From assembly GCF_016624945.1 (NCBI RefSeq), contig NZ_JACVUI010000003.1:124001-188000 (forward strand): DNA of 64,000 nucleotides. The letters run 5' to 3'. Numbering within the stretch: the stretch's first letter is position 1; each line of letters starts with the position of its first letter. Origin of the DNA: Acinetobacter sp. S54. GTDB lineage: Bacteria; Pseudomonadota; Gammaproteobacteria; Pseudomonadales; Moraxellaceae. Below, piece after piece: positions 20,191 to 30,542 of this stretch. Both the position numbers and the translations under genes were made by a program. The notes under the pieces were generated by a model. It was not told the origin of the DNA, searched no databases, and saw only the letters and a program-made list of their open reading frames with translations.

Positions 20191-20205
20191 ATAGGATTAT
20201 CCTAT
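20191..20205. promoter_or_regulatory. 15-bp perfect palindrome before msrB
   Basis: ATAGGAT-T-ATCCTAT, a perfect 7-1-7 inverted repeat 32 bases before the msrB start, in the alaA-msrB divergent region. Position and symmetry suggest an operator; I do not recognise the regulator. Confidence 0.4.
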
Positions 20206-20236
20206 TTTAAACAGCAAAATAGACAGGGAAAGAATC

Positions 20237-20656
20237 ATGGGAAAACTCAATAAAACAGAACGAGAATGGCAAAGAGAGTTATCACCAGAAGAGTACCGAA
20301 TTACACGACAAAAAGGCACTGAACCTGCTTTTACTGGACAATACTGGAACACCAAGCAGCAAGGAACTTATGTTTGTCGTTGTTGTGGTACTGAGCTTTT
20401 TACATCAGACACTAAATATGACAGCGGTAGTGGCTGGCCTAGCTTTTATAGACCAGTGACTTCGGGAGTGATTGATGAACTGGAAGACTCAACACATGGT
20501 ATGACACGTACGGAAATTATCTGTCATAATTGCGATGCTCATTTGGGGCATGTCTTTGAAGATGGACCGCAGCCGACAGGACTACGCTATTGCGTAAATT
20601 CGGCTTCATTACAATTAAAAACTAACGAAAAAAATGATGAGGAAACTTATCCATGA
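20237..20656 (+). CDS. msrB: Peptide-methionine (R)-S-oxide reductase
   Basis: 139 residues. It reduces methionine-R-sulfoxide in proteins, repairing oxidative damage in the cytosol. Two zinc-binding CxxC pairs are present (CRCCG and CHNCDAH) and the catalytic cysteine lies in RYCVNSASL, with the family segments SGSGWPSFY and LGHVFEDGP. An AGGGAAAG ribosome site precedes the ATG. It overlaps the next gene by four bases (ATGA), so MsrB and the peroxidase are made together. Confidence 0.96.
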   Translation: MGKLNKTEREWQRELSPEEYRITRQKGTEPAFTGQYWNTKQQGTYVCRCCGTELFTSDTKYDSGSGWPSFYRPVTSGVIDELEDSTHGMTRTEIICHNCDAHLGHVFEDGPQPTGLRYCVNSASLQLKTNEKNDEETYP

Positions 20657-21138
20657 CGAGCCTTTATCAGTTTGAAGCTGAATTATTAGAGGGTGATATC
20701 AAGCAACTTGCCGACTATGAGGGAAAAGTGCTTTTGATTGTCAATACTGCCAGTAAATGTGGTTTCACTCCACAGTTTGCTGGATTAGAAAAAATATACG
20801 AAAAATATAAGGATCAAGGGTTCGAAGTATTAGGCTTTCCTTGTAATCAATTTGGGGGACAGGATCCTGGATCAAATGATGAAATAGGGGCTTTTTGTCA
20901 ACGGAACTATGGAGTTAATTTTCCTATGTTTGCTAAAGTTGATGTCAAAGGGCCTGAAGCACACGCGATTTTTCGTTATTTGACGCGTGAAGCCAAAGGA
21001 ATTTTAGGCAGCGAAAGCATTAAATGGAATTTTACGAAATTCCTTGTCAGCAAAGAAGGTAAAGTATTGAATCGTTATGCACCGACCACAAAGCCAGAAA
21101 GTATAGAGGATGATATTGAGAAAGCGTTGGGTAAATAA
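20653..21138 (+). CDS. Glutathione peroxidase family (thiol peroxidase)
   Basis: 161 residues. It reduces hydroperoxides with thiols. The catalytic residues are visible: Cys36 in [11 protein letters not shown], Gln70 in NQFGGQDPG, and Trp125-Asn126 in KWNFTKF. The peroxidatic residue is cysteine, not selenocysteine, as is usual in bacteria, which often use thioredoxin. The start overlaps the msrB stop by four bases, forming a two-gene oxidative-repair operon. The following AraC gene starts about 20 bases downstream and may be part of the same transcript. Confidence 0.93.
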   Translation: MTSLYQFEAELLEGDIKQLADYEGKVLLIVNTASKCGFTPQFAGLEKIYEKYKDQGFEVLGFPCNQFGGQDPGSNDEIGAFCQRNYGVNFPMFAKVDVKGPEAHAIFRYLTREAKGILGSESIKWNFTKFLVSKEGKVLNRYAPTTKPESIEDDIEKALGK

Positions 21139-21158
21139 TATTCACATTGAAAATACTT

Positions 21159-21983
21159 ATGGATAGTCCAGATGTAGCATTTTGGAGTGATCCGCGGATG
21201 CCTTATGTAGAAACACGTAAGGCATGTCAAAGTCGCATTTGCTATAAAGCACATAGCCATGCGACTTTTTCAATTGGGGCGGTGGATCAGGGACAGAGCC
21301 GTTTTAGTAGTTATTTACATACTGCTGTAAATATTGAGTCAGGTTCAATTGTCAGTATTCCTGCTTATATTGAGCATTCGTGTAATCCATTGCCCGATCA
21401 AGCGTGGAGTTATCAAATGATGCATTTGAGTCTGGATTGGTTAACTCAATTATTTGAAGAGTCGATTGCAGATCGTATTTCTAGCTCAATACCTGAATTA
21501 AGACCAGAAATTATTAAAGATCCTGAGATTTATCAATATTTTTGTCAGTTGAATAACATGTTGTTTGATACACAGCGAACGATATTAGAAAAAGAGCAAT
21601 ATCTGGTTGAAATATTAAATCTGGTTATTTTTCCGTCATTGCAATTAAAGCCTTTAGATGAAAAATCATATCTGCAACAGCATTTACGGGATCTGGTAGA
21701 TATTCTTTTTCAGCATGAAAGTTTTCTTTCACTTGAGCAATTATCGAATCAGAGTGGGATTAGTCGTTACGCGATTATTCGTTTATTTAAACGAAATTTT
21801 GGTCTGACCCCTCATGCATTCCAACTCAACCTAAGAGTTAATCAGGCACGTGAATTACTGAAAAAAGGGAAAGCTGTCGTAGATATTGCTTATGATTTGG
21901 GTTTTACTGATCAAAGTCATTTTCATCGAGTCTTTAAGAGTTTAACAGGAGTTACTCCTAGGCAGTACCAAAACGGGTTCTAA
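21159..21983 (+). CDS. AraC-family transcriptional regulator
   Basis: 274 residues from the ATG at 21159; a TTG four codons earlier is possible and neither has a strong ribosome site. An N-terminal cupin-like ligand-binding domain (HSHATFSIGAVDQG, with SIVSIPAYIEHSCNP) is followed by two helix-turn-helix units (LEQLSNQSGISRYAIIRLFK and IAYDLGFTDQSHFHRVFK). A LysE exporter gene follows on the same strand, a common regulator-exporter pairing, so it probably controls amino-acid export. Its ligand is unknown. Confidence 0.9.
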   Translation: MDSPDVAFWSDPRMPYVETRKACQSRICYKAHSHATFSIGAVDQGQSRFSSYLHTAVNIESGSIVSIPAYIEHSCNPLPDQAWSYQMMHLSLDWLTQLFEESIADRISSSIPELRPEIIKDPEIYQYFCQLNNMLFDTQRTILEKEQYLVEILNLVIFPSLQLKPLDEKSYLQQHLRDLVDILFQHESFLSLEQLSNQSGISRYAIIRLFKRNFGLTPHAFQLNLRVNQARELLKKGKAVVDIAYDLGFTDQSHFHRVFKSLTGVTPRQYQNGF

Positions 21984-22055
21984 ACGCAATTTTATACAAG
22001 AACAAAATGCCATGTTTCCTTAATCTGCTGTTTTTATTTTATCAAATAGCGGTTT

Positions 22056-22670
22056 ATGGAACTTTTTTTGGCAATTGCTATCACTCATTTTATTGCTTTA
22101 CTTTCACCTGGACCAGATTTCTTTTTGATTTTAACGACTTTACTTGCGCGAAATAAAATAGCAGCGAAACAGGTGTGTTTGGGGATTGCACTGGGCAATG
22201 CCATTATTTTATTAGCAGTTTTTTCAAGTTGGTATTTGATTGGAAAAATGGATGTTTTGACTTTGACATATTTAAAATGGAGTGGGGTGGGTTATTTGCT
22301 CTATCTATCTTTTTTATGTTTTCGTTATGCAAATTCTAAAATTGAAATAATTCAAGTTCAACCCTCGCTATCACACTTTCGAGGTTTAAAGCAGATTTTA
22401 CTTGGACTGCAATCTAGTTTACTCAATCCAAAAAATATTCTTTTTTATAGCAGTCTGACTTTGCTTGTTGCAGAAAAATTTAATGTTTATCAAAAAATTA
22501 TTGTTTCTGTCTGGATGGTTATGGTGGTTCTGCTTTGGAATTTATTTTTGGTAAGATTACTTTCGTTTGATCAATGGCAAACTTTTTTAAGTAGTCATTC
22601 AAAATGGATCTATTATGTTTCAGGCATATGTTTTGTGATATTTGCAGTGTTTATGATGGTAATTATTTGA
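22056..22670 (+). CDS. LysE/RhtB-family amino-acid exporter
   Basis: 204 residues with about six membrane helices, the size of the LysE/RhtB translocator family. The N-terminal SPGPDFFLI is the family signature. It would export an amino acid or derivative across the inner membrane. It lies 72 bases after the AraC-type regulator gene on the same strand. Substrate not inferable. Confidence 0.9.
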   Translation: MELFLAIAITHFIALLSPGPDFFLILTTLLARNKIAAKQVCLGIALGNAIILLAVFSSWYLIGKMDVLTLTYLKWSGVGYLLYLSFLCFRYANSKIEIIQVQPSLSHFRGLKQILLGLQSSLLNPKNILFYSSLTLLVAEKFNVYQKIIVSVWMVMVVLLWNLFLVRLLSFDQWQTFLSSHSKWIYYVSGICFVIFAVFMMVII

Positions 22671-22774
22671 ATTTATATATTTTTTATTTTAAGAGTTTGT
22701 CTATATAAAATTGTTTAAATCATTTTTGTTCTCAGTAACTATTCGTAAATATTAATCAAAAAAAAGGAATAGAA

Positions 22775-24201
22775 ATGATTAAATTAAAACCGTTAGTTTT
22801 GATGATGGCAGCAATGTCATGTTTGGGGGCTAGTGTTTTATATGCGGAGGATAGTGTCGAAAAAACAGAGACCTCCGAACAGGATACTAAGGTTTTATGT
22901 CAGGGTACGGTTCGTTGATTGATACGCCTTATGGCAAAATAGGTAAGCATACGAATTTTGGCGAACCTTCACTCGATCATTTGAAAGTAGATGAATATTC
23001 TGCTGGCTACGAGTTTTCACATGAATTTGAAAATGGCCTGATATTTATGCAGAACTATCGTTGGGGCAGAATGGATAATGACCTATTAAGCACATTTGCA
23101 TGGAGTTCTGATAATGATCGTTCAGCTTATCGTGGTTATAGTTTCACTGATGGTGTATCTAAAACAAATAGTATTGATAACCGCTTAATTAAAAACTTTA
23201 CTTTTGGTGATGTTCAAAACAAAGTGATGCTAGGTGTGGATTATTATAAGAATGAAACGGATGGCGTAAATAATGGCTTTGGCTATGCACCACCAATGGA
23301 TCTTTTTAATCCTGTACATAACCCAAATATTGCAGTTACGGCATTGCCTTATCATATTGAAACTGAACAATTAGGTTTTTATCTATCGAATCAATTCAGC
23401 TATGCAGAACTTGTTGATCTTAACTTAGGGATTCGTCAGGATAAGGCAAAAGGAAGTGCGACTCAAAGTGGATCTACAGCACACGATTATGATGTAAATA
23501 AAACAACATATACGGCAGGTTTGATGTATCACTGCCCTTATGGTCTTTCACCTTATTTAAGTTACTCGACTTCTTTTAGACCTGTGACAGGGATTGATGG
23601 CTACAATAATGCCTATAAACCCTATGAAGGCAAACAATATGAGGTGGGCATTAAGTATGTCCCTGAGGGGTTGAGAGGCGATATTACACTCGCATATTTT
23701 GATCTGACTGAAAAGAATGCTTTGATTGCTGATCGTTCAAATATTCAGGTACAGGCTGGAAAAAGAACGAATAAAGGAATTGAGTTGCAGGCAAACTTAA
23801 ATCTTACGGATAATCTGGCGGCGCAGTTTGCATATACACATAATAATTCTGATCAAGAGGTTTCAGCAGTACAAACGATTCGTACACTTGCGATTCCTAA
23901 CGATCAAATTTCAGGAAAACTAAATTATAGATTTATTAATGATTACTTCTTTAATGGATTGCGTCTAGGAGCAGGTGTTCGTTACGTTGGCAGTAGTAAC
24001 GATGAAAAGACTTATCCAGGTTATAAAGTTGATTCGTATACATTGGTTGATTTAATGGCAAGCTATCCATTAAACGAACAATTAGACGTACAGGTCAATG
24101 CAACAAATCTCGAAAATAAAAAATATGTCAGTGCTTGTGATTTCTATTGTTACTATGGCGCAGAGCGTTCAGTGGATATGCGTGTAACTTATAAGTGGTA
24201 A
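22775..24201 (+). pseudogene. TonB-dependent siderophore receptor broken by internal deletion and frameshift
   Basis: The ATG at 22775 has a GGAAT ribosome site and encodes a signal peptide (MIKLKPLVLMMAAMSC..., to YAED) plus about 20 residues, then meets a stop at 22916. From about 22897, in a different frame, an open 434-residue stretch encodes only the C-terminal beta-barrel of a siderophore receptor (LIDTPYGKIGKH through SVDMRVTYKW), ending in the aromatic residue typical of outer-membrane barrels. The TonB box end, the whole plug domain and the first strands are missing. The likely cause is one deletion of several hundred bases that also shifted the frame. The signal peptide resembles that of the next receptor, so they are paralogues. 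A barrel without signal peptide or plug cannot work. Confidence 0.88.
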
Positions 24202-24281
24202 TCTCTTTTATGCCCTTAAATGGATATAGCTTCATAAGCTGATTGTGAAGTTATATTCATAAAAATACGTTATATTCTTAA

Positions 24282-24299
24282 AAACTATTTAAATAGTTT
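24282..24299. promoter_or_regulatory. 18-bp perfect palindrome upstream of TonB receptor
   Basis: AAACTATTTAAATAGTTT, a perfect inverted repeat 54 bases before the receptor start codon. It could be an operator for an unknown dimeric regulator; it does not match the Fur consensus well. Confidence 0.35.
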
Positions 24300-24314
24300 C
24301 TATTCTCATTTAGT

Positions 24315-24357
24315 ATCATCACAATTTTATAAACTGTAATCATGGAATTGTGATGGT
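24315..24357 (+). promoter_or_regulatory. Hairpin covering ribosome site and start codon of TonB receptor (FourU-like)
   Basis: Positions 24315-24330 can pair with 24342-24357 over 16 bp including three G-U pairs, around an 11-base loop. The central ten pairs (CATCACAATT at 24317-24326 with AATTGTGATG at 24346-24355) are perfect. Four U (24325-24328) face GGAA (24344-24347), the only ribosome-site-like sequence, and the ATG at 24353 is inside the stem. The geometry resembles FourU RNA thermometers or other start-site-masking hairpins. Function is inferred. Confidence 0.45.
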
Positions 24358-26575
24358 CAAGATAAAACCGCTTGTACTTATGATGGCTTGCGCATCAGGC
24401 TATGTAATCTCACATGCAGACGATCAAACCTCTCCAAACGATATAAATAATACTACAGGTGGGCCTGTCACTGCTTTGCAAACCATTCGCGTTGTTGCTA
24501 GTGCGGATGCTTCTGCAACAGGACTTATGGAGGCTTACGCAGGCGGACAGGTAGCAAGTGGTGGTCGTGTTGGTATTTTTGGTAATCAGAAAAATCTGGA
24601 TACGCCATTTAATTTGACCAGTTATACCAATCAATATATTCAAGAGCGTCAGGCGAAAAGTGTTGGGGATGTTTTAAAGGCTGATCCAAGTGTACGAGTT
24701 GGGCGAGGCTATGGTAATTTTCAGGAAAATTATTATATCCGTGGATTCAATTTAGGTTCAGATGATACGGCTTATAATGGATTGTATTCTATTTTACCGC
24801 GTCAATATATTCCAACGGAGCTCTTTGAACGTGTAGAAGTGCTTAAAGGTGCTTCTTCATTTTTAAATGGTGCGATGCCAAGTAGCGGGGGTATTGGAGG
24901 TGCAATTAACCTTCTGCCGAAACGTGCAGGTAATGAACCTCTCAACCGTGTGACCGTTGGTACGGATTTTAATGGCGGCTATATTTCAAATGATATTTCG
25001 CGCCGTTTTGGAGAGGATCAACAATTTGGGGTACGAGTTAATACCGCTTATCACGGTGGTGATACTGCTGTTGATGATGAAGAAAAATCTCTAGGTCTGG
25101 CTTCAATTGCCTTGGATTATCGAGGGGATCGGTTGCGTTTGTCAGGTGATATGGGATATAGCAACAACCGGTTGACAGCAACACGTCCGAGTGTGACTTT
25201 AGGGGCGGCGATAACTTCAATTCCAACCCCTGTAGACGGTTCTAGTAATTATGCACAAAAATGGTCGTATTCAAACGAAGAAGATTATTTTGGTAGCTAT
25301 CGTGCTGAATATGATTTAAATGATGCCATTACCGCTTATGCTGCTTACGGTTTCCGTCATGGAGAAGAGCAAAATAGTTTGGGCAATGTGACTTTAACCA
25401 ATGCTACAACGGGTGCTAGTACCTTCTATCGTTTCGATAATGCTCGTGTAGATATGGTTAATACGGGTGAAGTGGGTATTCGTGGTAAATTTGATACGGG
25501 TTCCGTTCAACATAATCTAGTGCTTTCCGCCTCTGCTTTTCAACAAAATACCCGTAATGCATATTTTATGGATTGGGGTAATCAGTTGACTACAAATATT
25601 TATGATCCCGTTCAATATAATCAGCCAGAAGCATTAACTCCGTTGTTCCATGGTAATAACATGGATTCACCAAAGCTTACTACTCGAACCAGACTTAGAA
25701 GTATTGCGATTGGAGATGACTTAAAAGCCTTTGATGATAAATTAATAGTTATGCTGGGTGGTCGTTATCAGACCATTATTCAGGATACCTATCAATACGA
25801 TAATAAAGGTAAAGATCCATCATATGATGAAAGTAAATTTACTCCCGCGTTAGGCTTAACTTATAAAATTACGCCAGAAATTTCAGTTTATGGTAACTAT
25901 ATTGAATCTTTGGCTAAAGGTTTAAGTAATACAACGAATAATGTCACTACGACTTTAAAGCCTTTTGTTGCTAAGCAAAAAGAAATAGGCGCTAAGTACG
26001 AAAATGGAACTATTGGAGCAACATTAAGTTTATTTGATATCAATAAACAACGTGCGATTATCCAAAATTCTGTGTTTGGGGATGGTGGTGAATATGTACA
26101 TCGTGGTATCGAGCTAAACACATACGGTAAATTAACGGATGACATCACTGTATTGGGTGGCGCAACATGGATGCATGCTAAACAAAATGATACTGGATCT
26201 GCTGTATATGATGGTAATTATGAGGTAGGTGTTCCAAAATTTCAGGCTAATTTAGGTGCTGACTGGAAATTACCTATTGCACAGGATATTTCCCTAAATG
26301 CGCAATTGATTTATACGGGTTCAACTTATGCAAGTCTGGATAACAACTTAAAAGTTAATGATTGGACCACTCTTGATTTGGGTGCAACCTATAAAACCCA
26401 AATCGGACAAACTCCAACAACATTCAACTTTTCGGTGAATAATGTATTTGATAAGGACTATTGGGGTGCAGTCGGTCTTTATGACAATATCAATAGTACA
26501 GGTAATACCAATAATGGTTATTTGGTTGCAGGTCAACCACGTACCTTTATGTTAAGTGCCAGTTTTGATTTTTAA
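24353..26575 (+). CDS. TonB-dependent siderophore receptor
   Basis: 740 residues from the ATG at 24353. A signal peptide (MVKIKPLVLMMACASGYVISHA) is followed by a TonB box (QTIRVVAS near residues 44-51), a plug domain with IRGFNLGSDDTAYNGL and RVEVLKGASSFLNGA, and a 22-strand-type barrel ending in a terminal Phe (SASFDF). It imports ferric siderophore through the outer membrane. The sequence looks most like ferrichrome or ferrioxamine-type receptors, but the ligand is not certain. It follows a broken paralogue, which suggests one receptor of a tandem pair was lost. Its start site lies in a predicted hairpin. Confidence 0.93.
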   Translation: MVKIKPLVLMMACASGYVISHADDQTSPNDINNTTGGPVTALQTIRVVASADASATGLMEAYAGGQVASGGRVGIFGNQKNLDTPFNLTSYTNQYIQERQAKSVGDVLKADPSVRVGRGYGNFQENYYIRGFNLGSDDTAYNGLYSILPRQYIPTELFERVEVLKGASSFLNGAMPSSGGIGGAINLLPKRAGNEPLNRVTVGTDFNGGYISNDISRRFGEDQQFGVRVNTAYHGGDTAVDDEEKSLGLASIALDYRGDRLRLSGDMGYSNNRLTATRPSVTLGAAITSIPTPVDGSSNYAQKWSYSNEEDYFGSYRAEYDLNDAITAYAAYGFRHGEEQNSLGNVTLTNATTGASTFYRFDNARVDMVNTGEVGIRGKFDTGSVQHNLVLSASAFQQNTRNAYFMDWGNQLTTNIYDPVQYNQPEALTPLFHGNNMDSPKLTTRTRLRSIAIGDDLKAFDDKLIVMLGGRYQTIIQDTYQYDNKGKDPSYDESKFTPALGLTYKITPEISVYGNYIESLAKGLSNTTNNVTTTLKPFVAKQKEIGAKYENGTIGATLSLFDINKQRAIIQNSVFGDGGEYVHRGIELNTYGKLTDDITVLGGATWMHAKQNDTGSAVYDGNYEVGVPKFQANLGADWKLPIAQDISLNAQLIYTGSTYASLDNNLKVNDWTTLDLGATYKTQIGQTPTTFNFSVNNVFDKDYWGAVGLYDNINSTGNTNNGYLVAGQPRTFMLSASFDF

Positions 26576-26590
26576 TTCATTATTGACTTA

Positions 26591-26638
26591 GTAAGAAATA
26601 AACAAAGCCTCCATCTGGAGGCTTTGTTTATTTCTTAC
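26591..26638. terminator. Bidirectional terminator, 23-bp perfect inverted repeat
   Basis: Arms at 26591-26613 and 26616-26638 are perfect reverse complements separated by two bases, with a GC-rich GCCTCC centre and AT-rich flanks. It lies between the TonB receptor (plus) and dapC (minus). Confidence 0.85.
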
Positions 26639-26648
26639 ACTTAAAAAA

Positions 26649-27818
26649 TTAAAGAATTTGCTTTAAACGTTGTACAACTTGTTCACATTGGGCCAAATCT
26701 GCAACCAACGCCATTCGCACATGGTTTTGTCCAGGATTACCTTGTTCAGTTTCACGAGATAGGTATCGTCCTGGTAGCACCTGAATATGTGCTTTTTCCA
26801 TTAACATTTTTGCAAAAGTTTCATCATTATCGACTTGTAACCAATAATAAAATCCAGCATCAGGCTTTTTAAGAGGTAATAAAGAACCAAGTTCAGACTG
26901 AAATAAGTTAAATTTGGCACGATATTGCTGACGATTTTCTTCAACATGGGCTTCGTCATTCCATGCCGCAATGGACGCCAATTGATGTTGAACAGGCATG
27001 GCAGCGCCATGATAAGTACGAAACTTTAAATAAGGTTTTAATAATTCAGCATCACCTGCTACAAAACCTGAACGCATACCTGGCAAGTTTGAACGTTTAG
27101 ACAGAGAATGAAAAACGATGCAATTTTTGTAGTCATTGCGTCCCATTTCGGCACACACTTCTAATAACCCTACAGGAGCTTCATCGAACCAGAGTTCGGA
27201 ATAGCATTCGTCAGATGCAATCACGAAATTATATTGATCAGACAGTTGAATCAGTTTTTTAAATTGTTCTTTGGACAGTACCGCACCCGTAGGATTACCC
27301 GGTGTACACACAAATAATAATGCTGTTTTTTCCCAGACTTCGGCTGGAACCGCATCAAAGTCACCAAGATAATCGTTTTCGGGGGTACAGTTGATAAAAT
27401 AAGGTTTTGCGCCTGCAAGTAATGCAGCCCCTTCATAGATCTGATAAAAAGGATTAGGCATCACCACATATGGCGTATCGTCGCGATTAATTAGAGCTTG
27501 AACAAAAGAGAAAATCCCTTCACGCGTACCTGTTACAGGTAGAATCTGATCCTCAGCATTAATGCTATTTAATTTAAAACGCTGAGTAAGCCAATTGGCA
27601 ATGCTTTGGCGTAATTCTGGTAGGCCTTTACTATTTGGATAAGTAGATAAATGCTGAAAGTTATCAATAATTGCCTGTTTTACAAACTCAGGAGCAGGGT
27701 GCTTTGGTTCCCCTATAGAAAGTGGAATCAGCGGTAAATCTGCTGGAGTAATTTCTTTAAAAAGTGCATTTAACTTTTCAAATGGATAAGGATGTAATAA
27801 AGACAAACTGGAGTTCAT
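26649..27818 (-). CDS. dapC: Succinyldiaminopimelate transaminase
   Basis: 389 residues, PLP-dependent aminotransferase of fold type I. It makes N-succinyl-LL-diaminopimelate for lysine and peptidoglycan synthesis. Visible: PLSIGEPKHPAP near the start, FVCTPGNPTGAVL, ASDECYSELWF and the PLP-lysine segment FHSLSKRSNLPGMRSGF. The sequence and its position directly after glnD fit DapC rather than AlaA. The gap after glnD is 30 bases on the same strand, so the two are probably co-transcribed, as in other gammaproteobacteria. Confidence 0.92.
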   Translation of the reverse strand: MNSSLSLLHPYPFEKLNALFKEITPADLPLIPLSIGEPKHPAPEFVKQAIIDNFQHLSTYPNSKGLPELRQSIANWLTQRFKLNSINAEDQILPVTGTREGIFSFVQALINRDDTPYVVMPNPFYQIYEGAALLAGAKPYFINCTPENDYLGDFDAVPAEVWEKTALLFVCTPGNPTGAVLSKEQFKKLIQLSDQYNFVIASDECYSELWFDEAPVGLLEVCAEMGRNDYKNCIVFHSLSKRSNLPGMRSGFVAGDAELLKPYLKFRTYHGAAMPVQHQLASIAAWNDEAHVEENRQQYRAKFNLFQSELGSLLPLKKPDAGFYYWLQVDNDETFAKMLMEKAHIQVLPGRYLSRETEQGNPGQNHVRMALVADLAQCEQVVQRLKQIL

Positions 27819-27848
27819 TAAACAGTTACCGATTCGTAAAAAACTGAG

Positions 27849-30521
27849 TTAGTGTTGACTAACCACTTGATTGGATGCTTCGTCTAGTGCTGATTTTAAC
27901 TGTACAGCAAAGAGTTTGGCTTCTTCAATATTCATGGGATGACCGTCTTTTTTTGTCACAAAGAAAATATCTTCTGCACGTTCACCCAATGTTGCAATTT
28001 TAGCTGAATGAATATCCAGACCTTGCATCATAAATAATCCACCGACTCGAGCCAGTAAACCCGGCTGATCCAGTGTTGATATTTCAACCATATTTTGCTG
28101 AAGAGCGGGGTTAAGCGTGATATCAACCGTATTTTCTACATCAAAATGACGGAGTTGGCGTGGAATGCGGCGTTGCATGAGTCCTGGGTATTTATCCGAT
28201 TGACTAAGTGCTTTTACTAAAGCTTCTTTCACTGTGGCTTGGCGTTCAGGATCAGTCAGTAATGTTCCAAATCGGTCTAGTACTACATAAGTATCCAGAC
28301 TAAATGCTTTCGTCGCTGTAATAATTCGTGCATCTTGTACATCTAGATTCATGCGGTCCAAGATTGCCACAGTAGTTGCAAATAAATTGGGTTTATCCTG
28401 CGTATAGATAAAGATTTGAATGGCATCTTGTGCCTGTGTTGACTGACGATGCGCACGAAATAAAACCAAGGGCGCGGGATTGTCACCATGCTGTAAAATT
28501 GCACGGGTATGCCAAGCAATCTCATCTGCTGATTCTTTAAGGAAGTATTCATCGCCAAGTTCTTGCCAGACTTTCTCGACAGCATCTAGTGAAAATTCAT
28601 TGACTAATTTTTCACTGGCAGTAAATTTAGTATCTTCAATCAACATCTGATAATCGACAGGACGTCCCAAACCTGAACGAATGACATCTCTGGAATAGGT
28701 ATAAAGCTGACGCATTAATGAAGCACGCCATGTATTCCAGAGTTTTGGATTGGTTGCATTGATATCTGCAACTGTCAAACTGTACAGATAATCTAGATGT
28801 TCCATATCCCCAAGTTTTTCAGCAAATTCTTTAATGACATCGGGGTCAGAAATATCTTTTTTCTGTGCTGTGAGGGACATAAGTAGATGGTTTTGAATGA
28901 GCCACGCGACCAGTTTGCACTCACGTTCGGTAAAACCATGTTTACGGCAAAATTCAATGGCATCTTCTGCACCCAACTCACTATGGTCACCCCCACGACC
29001 TTTGGCAATATCATGAAAGATCGCAGCAAGATAAACAATATCGCGACGCGCCAAACGTTGGAAGACTGAACTGACAACTGGAAAGTGCTGGGCAAATTCG
29101 GGTTCTTTAAAGCGGTTTAGATTACGAATAAGCAATAAAGTATGCGCATCCACCGTATAAATATGGAATAGATCATATTGCATCAGTCCCATAATTTGAC
29201 CAAATGCAGGAATATAATTACCCAGAATTCCATAGCGCTTCATATCTACCAGCGTGTCATATAGACGATGCGGGGAGCGAATAATCGCCATAAATAGAGC
29301 TTGATGCACCGGATTATTGCGAAATTCTTGATCAATTCGCTTTGCAGCCATAATCAACAAACGCAGGGTTCTAGCACGAATCCCCTCGATTTCAGGTCGA
29401 TTAGCCAATAAATAGAAAAGCTCTAAAATGGCACTTGGATGTTCAGCAAATATTTTATGATGTTGAACAGCAAGTTTGCCATCAACTAATTTGAAATTTT
29501 CATTGATTTCTTCAATTTTACGCTCATAGTTCGGCAAGCGCGGCGTAATAACCGATTCATTAAAATATGCAAGTAGCATTTCATTTAAGGTAGAGACCTG
29601 CTGCGCAGTACGATAGTAACGTTTCATAAACTGTTCTATCGCATAATTAGCTGATTTACCTTCTTCTTGTACATAACCAAATTTGGATGCAATATCACGT
29701 TGATAGTCAAATAGAAGTCGATTCTCATCACGCTTGGTCAAACGATGTAAGTGATGGCGAATTTCCCACAAAAAGCTTTCGGCTTCCTCAAGTACGCTTA
29801 ATTCAAACTCCGAAATAAAACCAAGGTGAACCAGATCGTAAATACGATTGACACGGAAATGTCGCTTCGCAATCCAACCGATTTGATTCATATCCCGAAT
29901 GCCACCAGGTGCATTTTTTATATCAGGTTCAAGATTGCTTTCTGTATTGTTATGTTGAGCATGGCGTTTTTCCTGCTCTTCCATTTTTGCATCAAAAAAA
30001 GTTTTATCAGTCCATGTTTGAGATACGATGCGGCGCGGCCATTTGGCCAGATGTGGATTTCCTGTGATAAGGCGCGCTTCAATTAACGTCGTTGCAACCG
30101 TTAAATCATTGGTGGCTTCTTCAAAACAGTTACGAATAGTGCGTACACTGATACCCGGTTTAAAGTTTCCAACATCCCAAAGCGAAGAAACGAAAGTCGA
30201 AATCTGTTTTTCCTGTTCAGGCGTGATGTGATGTTCGGATAAAATCATGATATCTACATCTGAATAGGGCAGCATCTCTCGGCGGCCATAACCACCGACA
30301 GCAAATAGTCCTAAATCTGTTTGATTCAATCCTGCATGATTCCAGAGAAATATCAGAGCTTCATCAATAAAGTTGGATCGTGCTAAAACAATATTTCGTA
30401 TGGGTTGGCCATTTTCATAAAACTCCTGTAGCTGCTGTTCAACGTCATTACGCCATTGATTAATTGCCTGAATGTCATGATGACTGGTGACATAACTCAG
30501 CAGCGGAGAAGTATTGATCAT
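27849..30521 (-). CDS. glnD: Bifunctional uridylyltransferase/uridylyl-removing enzyme GlnD
   Basis: 890 residues. It senses glutamine and adds or removes UMP on PII proteins, setting nitrogen regulation. Domains in order: nucleotidyltransferase with [19 protein letters not shown] (near residue 75), a helical linker, an HD hydrolase domain ([16 protein letters not shown] near 480), and two C-terminal ACT domains (about 705-780 and 815-885). All key motifs are intact. Same-strand with dapC downstream and purT 22 bases upstream. Confidence 0.96.
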   Translation of the reverse strand: MINTSPLLSYVTSHHDIQAINQWRNDVEQQLQEFYENGQPIRNIVLARSNFIDEALIFLWNHAGLNQTDLGLFAVGGYGRREMLPYSDVDIMILSEHHITPEQEKQISTFVSSLWDVGNFKPGISVRTIRNCFEEATNDLTVATTLIEARLITGNPHLAKWPRRIVSQTWTDKTFFDAKMEEQEKRHAQHNNTESNLEPDIKNAPGGIRDMNQIGWIAKRHFRVNRIYDLVHLGFISEFELSVLEEAESFLWEIRHHLHRLTKRDENRLLFDYQRDIASKFGYVQEEGKSANYAIEQFMKRYYRTAQQVSTLNEMLLAYFNESVITPRLPNYERKIEEINENFKLVDGKLAVQHHKIFAEHPSAILELFYLLANRPEIEGIRARTLRLLIMAAKRIDQEFRNNPVHQALFMAIIRSPHRLYDTLVDMKRYGILGNYIPAFGQIMGLMQYDLFHIYTVDAHTLLLIRNLNRFKEPEFAQHFPVVSSVFQRLARRDIVYLAAIFHDIAKGRGGDHSELGAEDAIEFCRKHGFTERECKLVAWLIQNHLLMSLTAQKKDISDPDVIKEFAEKLGDMEHLDYLYSLTVADINATNPKLWNTWRASLMRQLYTYSRDVIRSGLGRPVDYQMLIEDTKFTASEKLVNEFSLDAVEKVWQELGDEYFLKESADEIAWHTRAILQHGDNPAPLVLFRAHRQSTQAQDAIQIFIYTQDKPNLFATTVAILDRMNLDVQDARIITATKAFSLDTYVVLDRFGTLLTDPERQATVKEALVKALSQSDKYPGLMQRRIPRQLRHFDVENTVDITLNPALQQNMVEISTLDQPGLLARVGGLFMMQGLDIHSAKIATLGERAEDIFFVTKKDGHPMNIEEAKLFAVQLKSALDEASNQVVSQH

Positions 30522-30542
30522 AAAAATAGACCTACCTTAAAC

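Noticed and set aside
23000..24201. The barrel stretch as an independent functional gene starting at 22897
   Set aside because: It lacks signal peptide, TonB box and plug, has no ribosome site at its first ATG, and the missing N-terminus is found in another frame just upstream.
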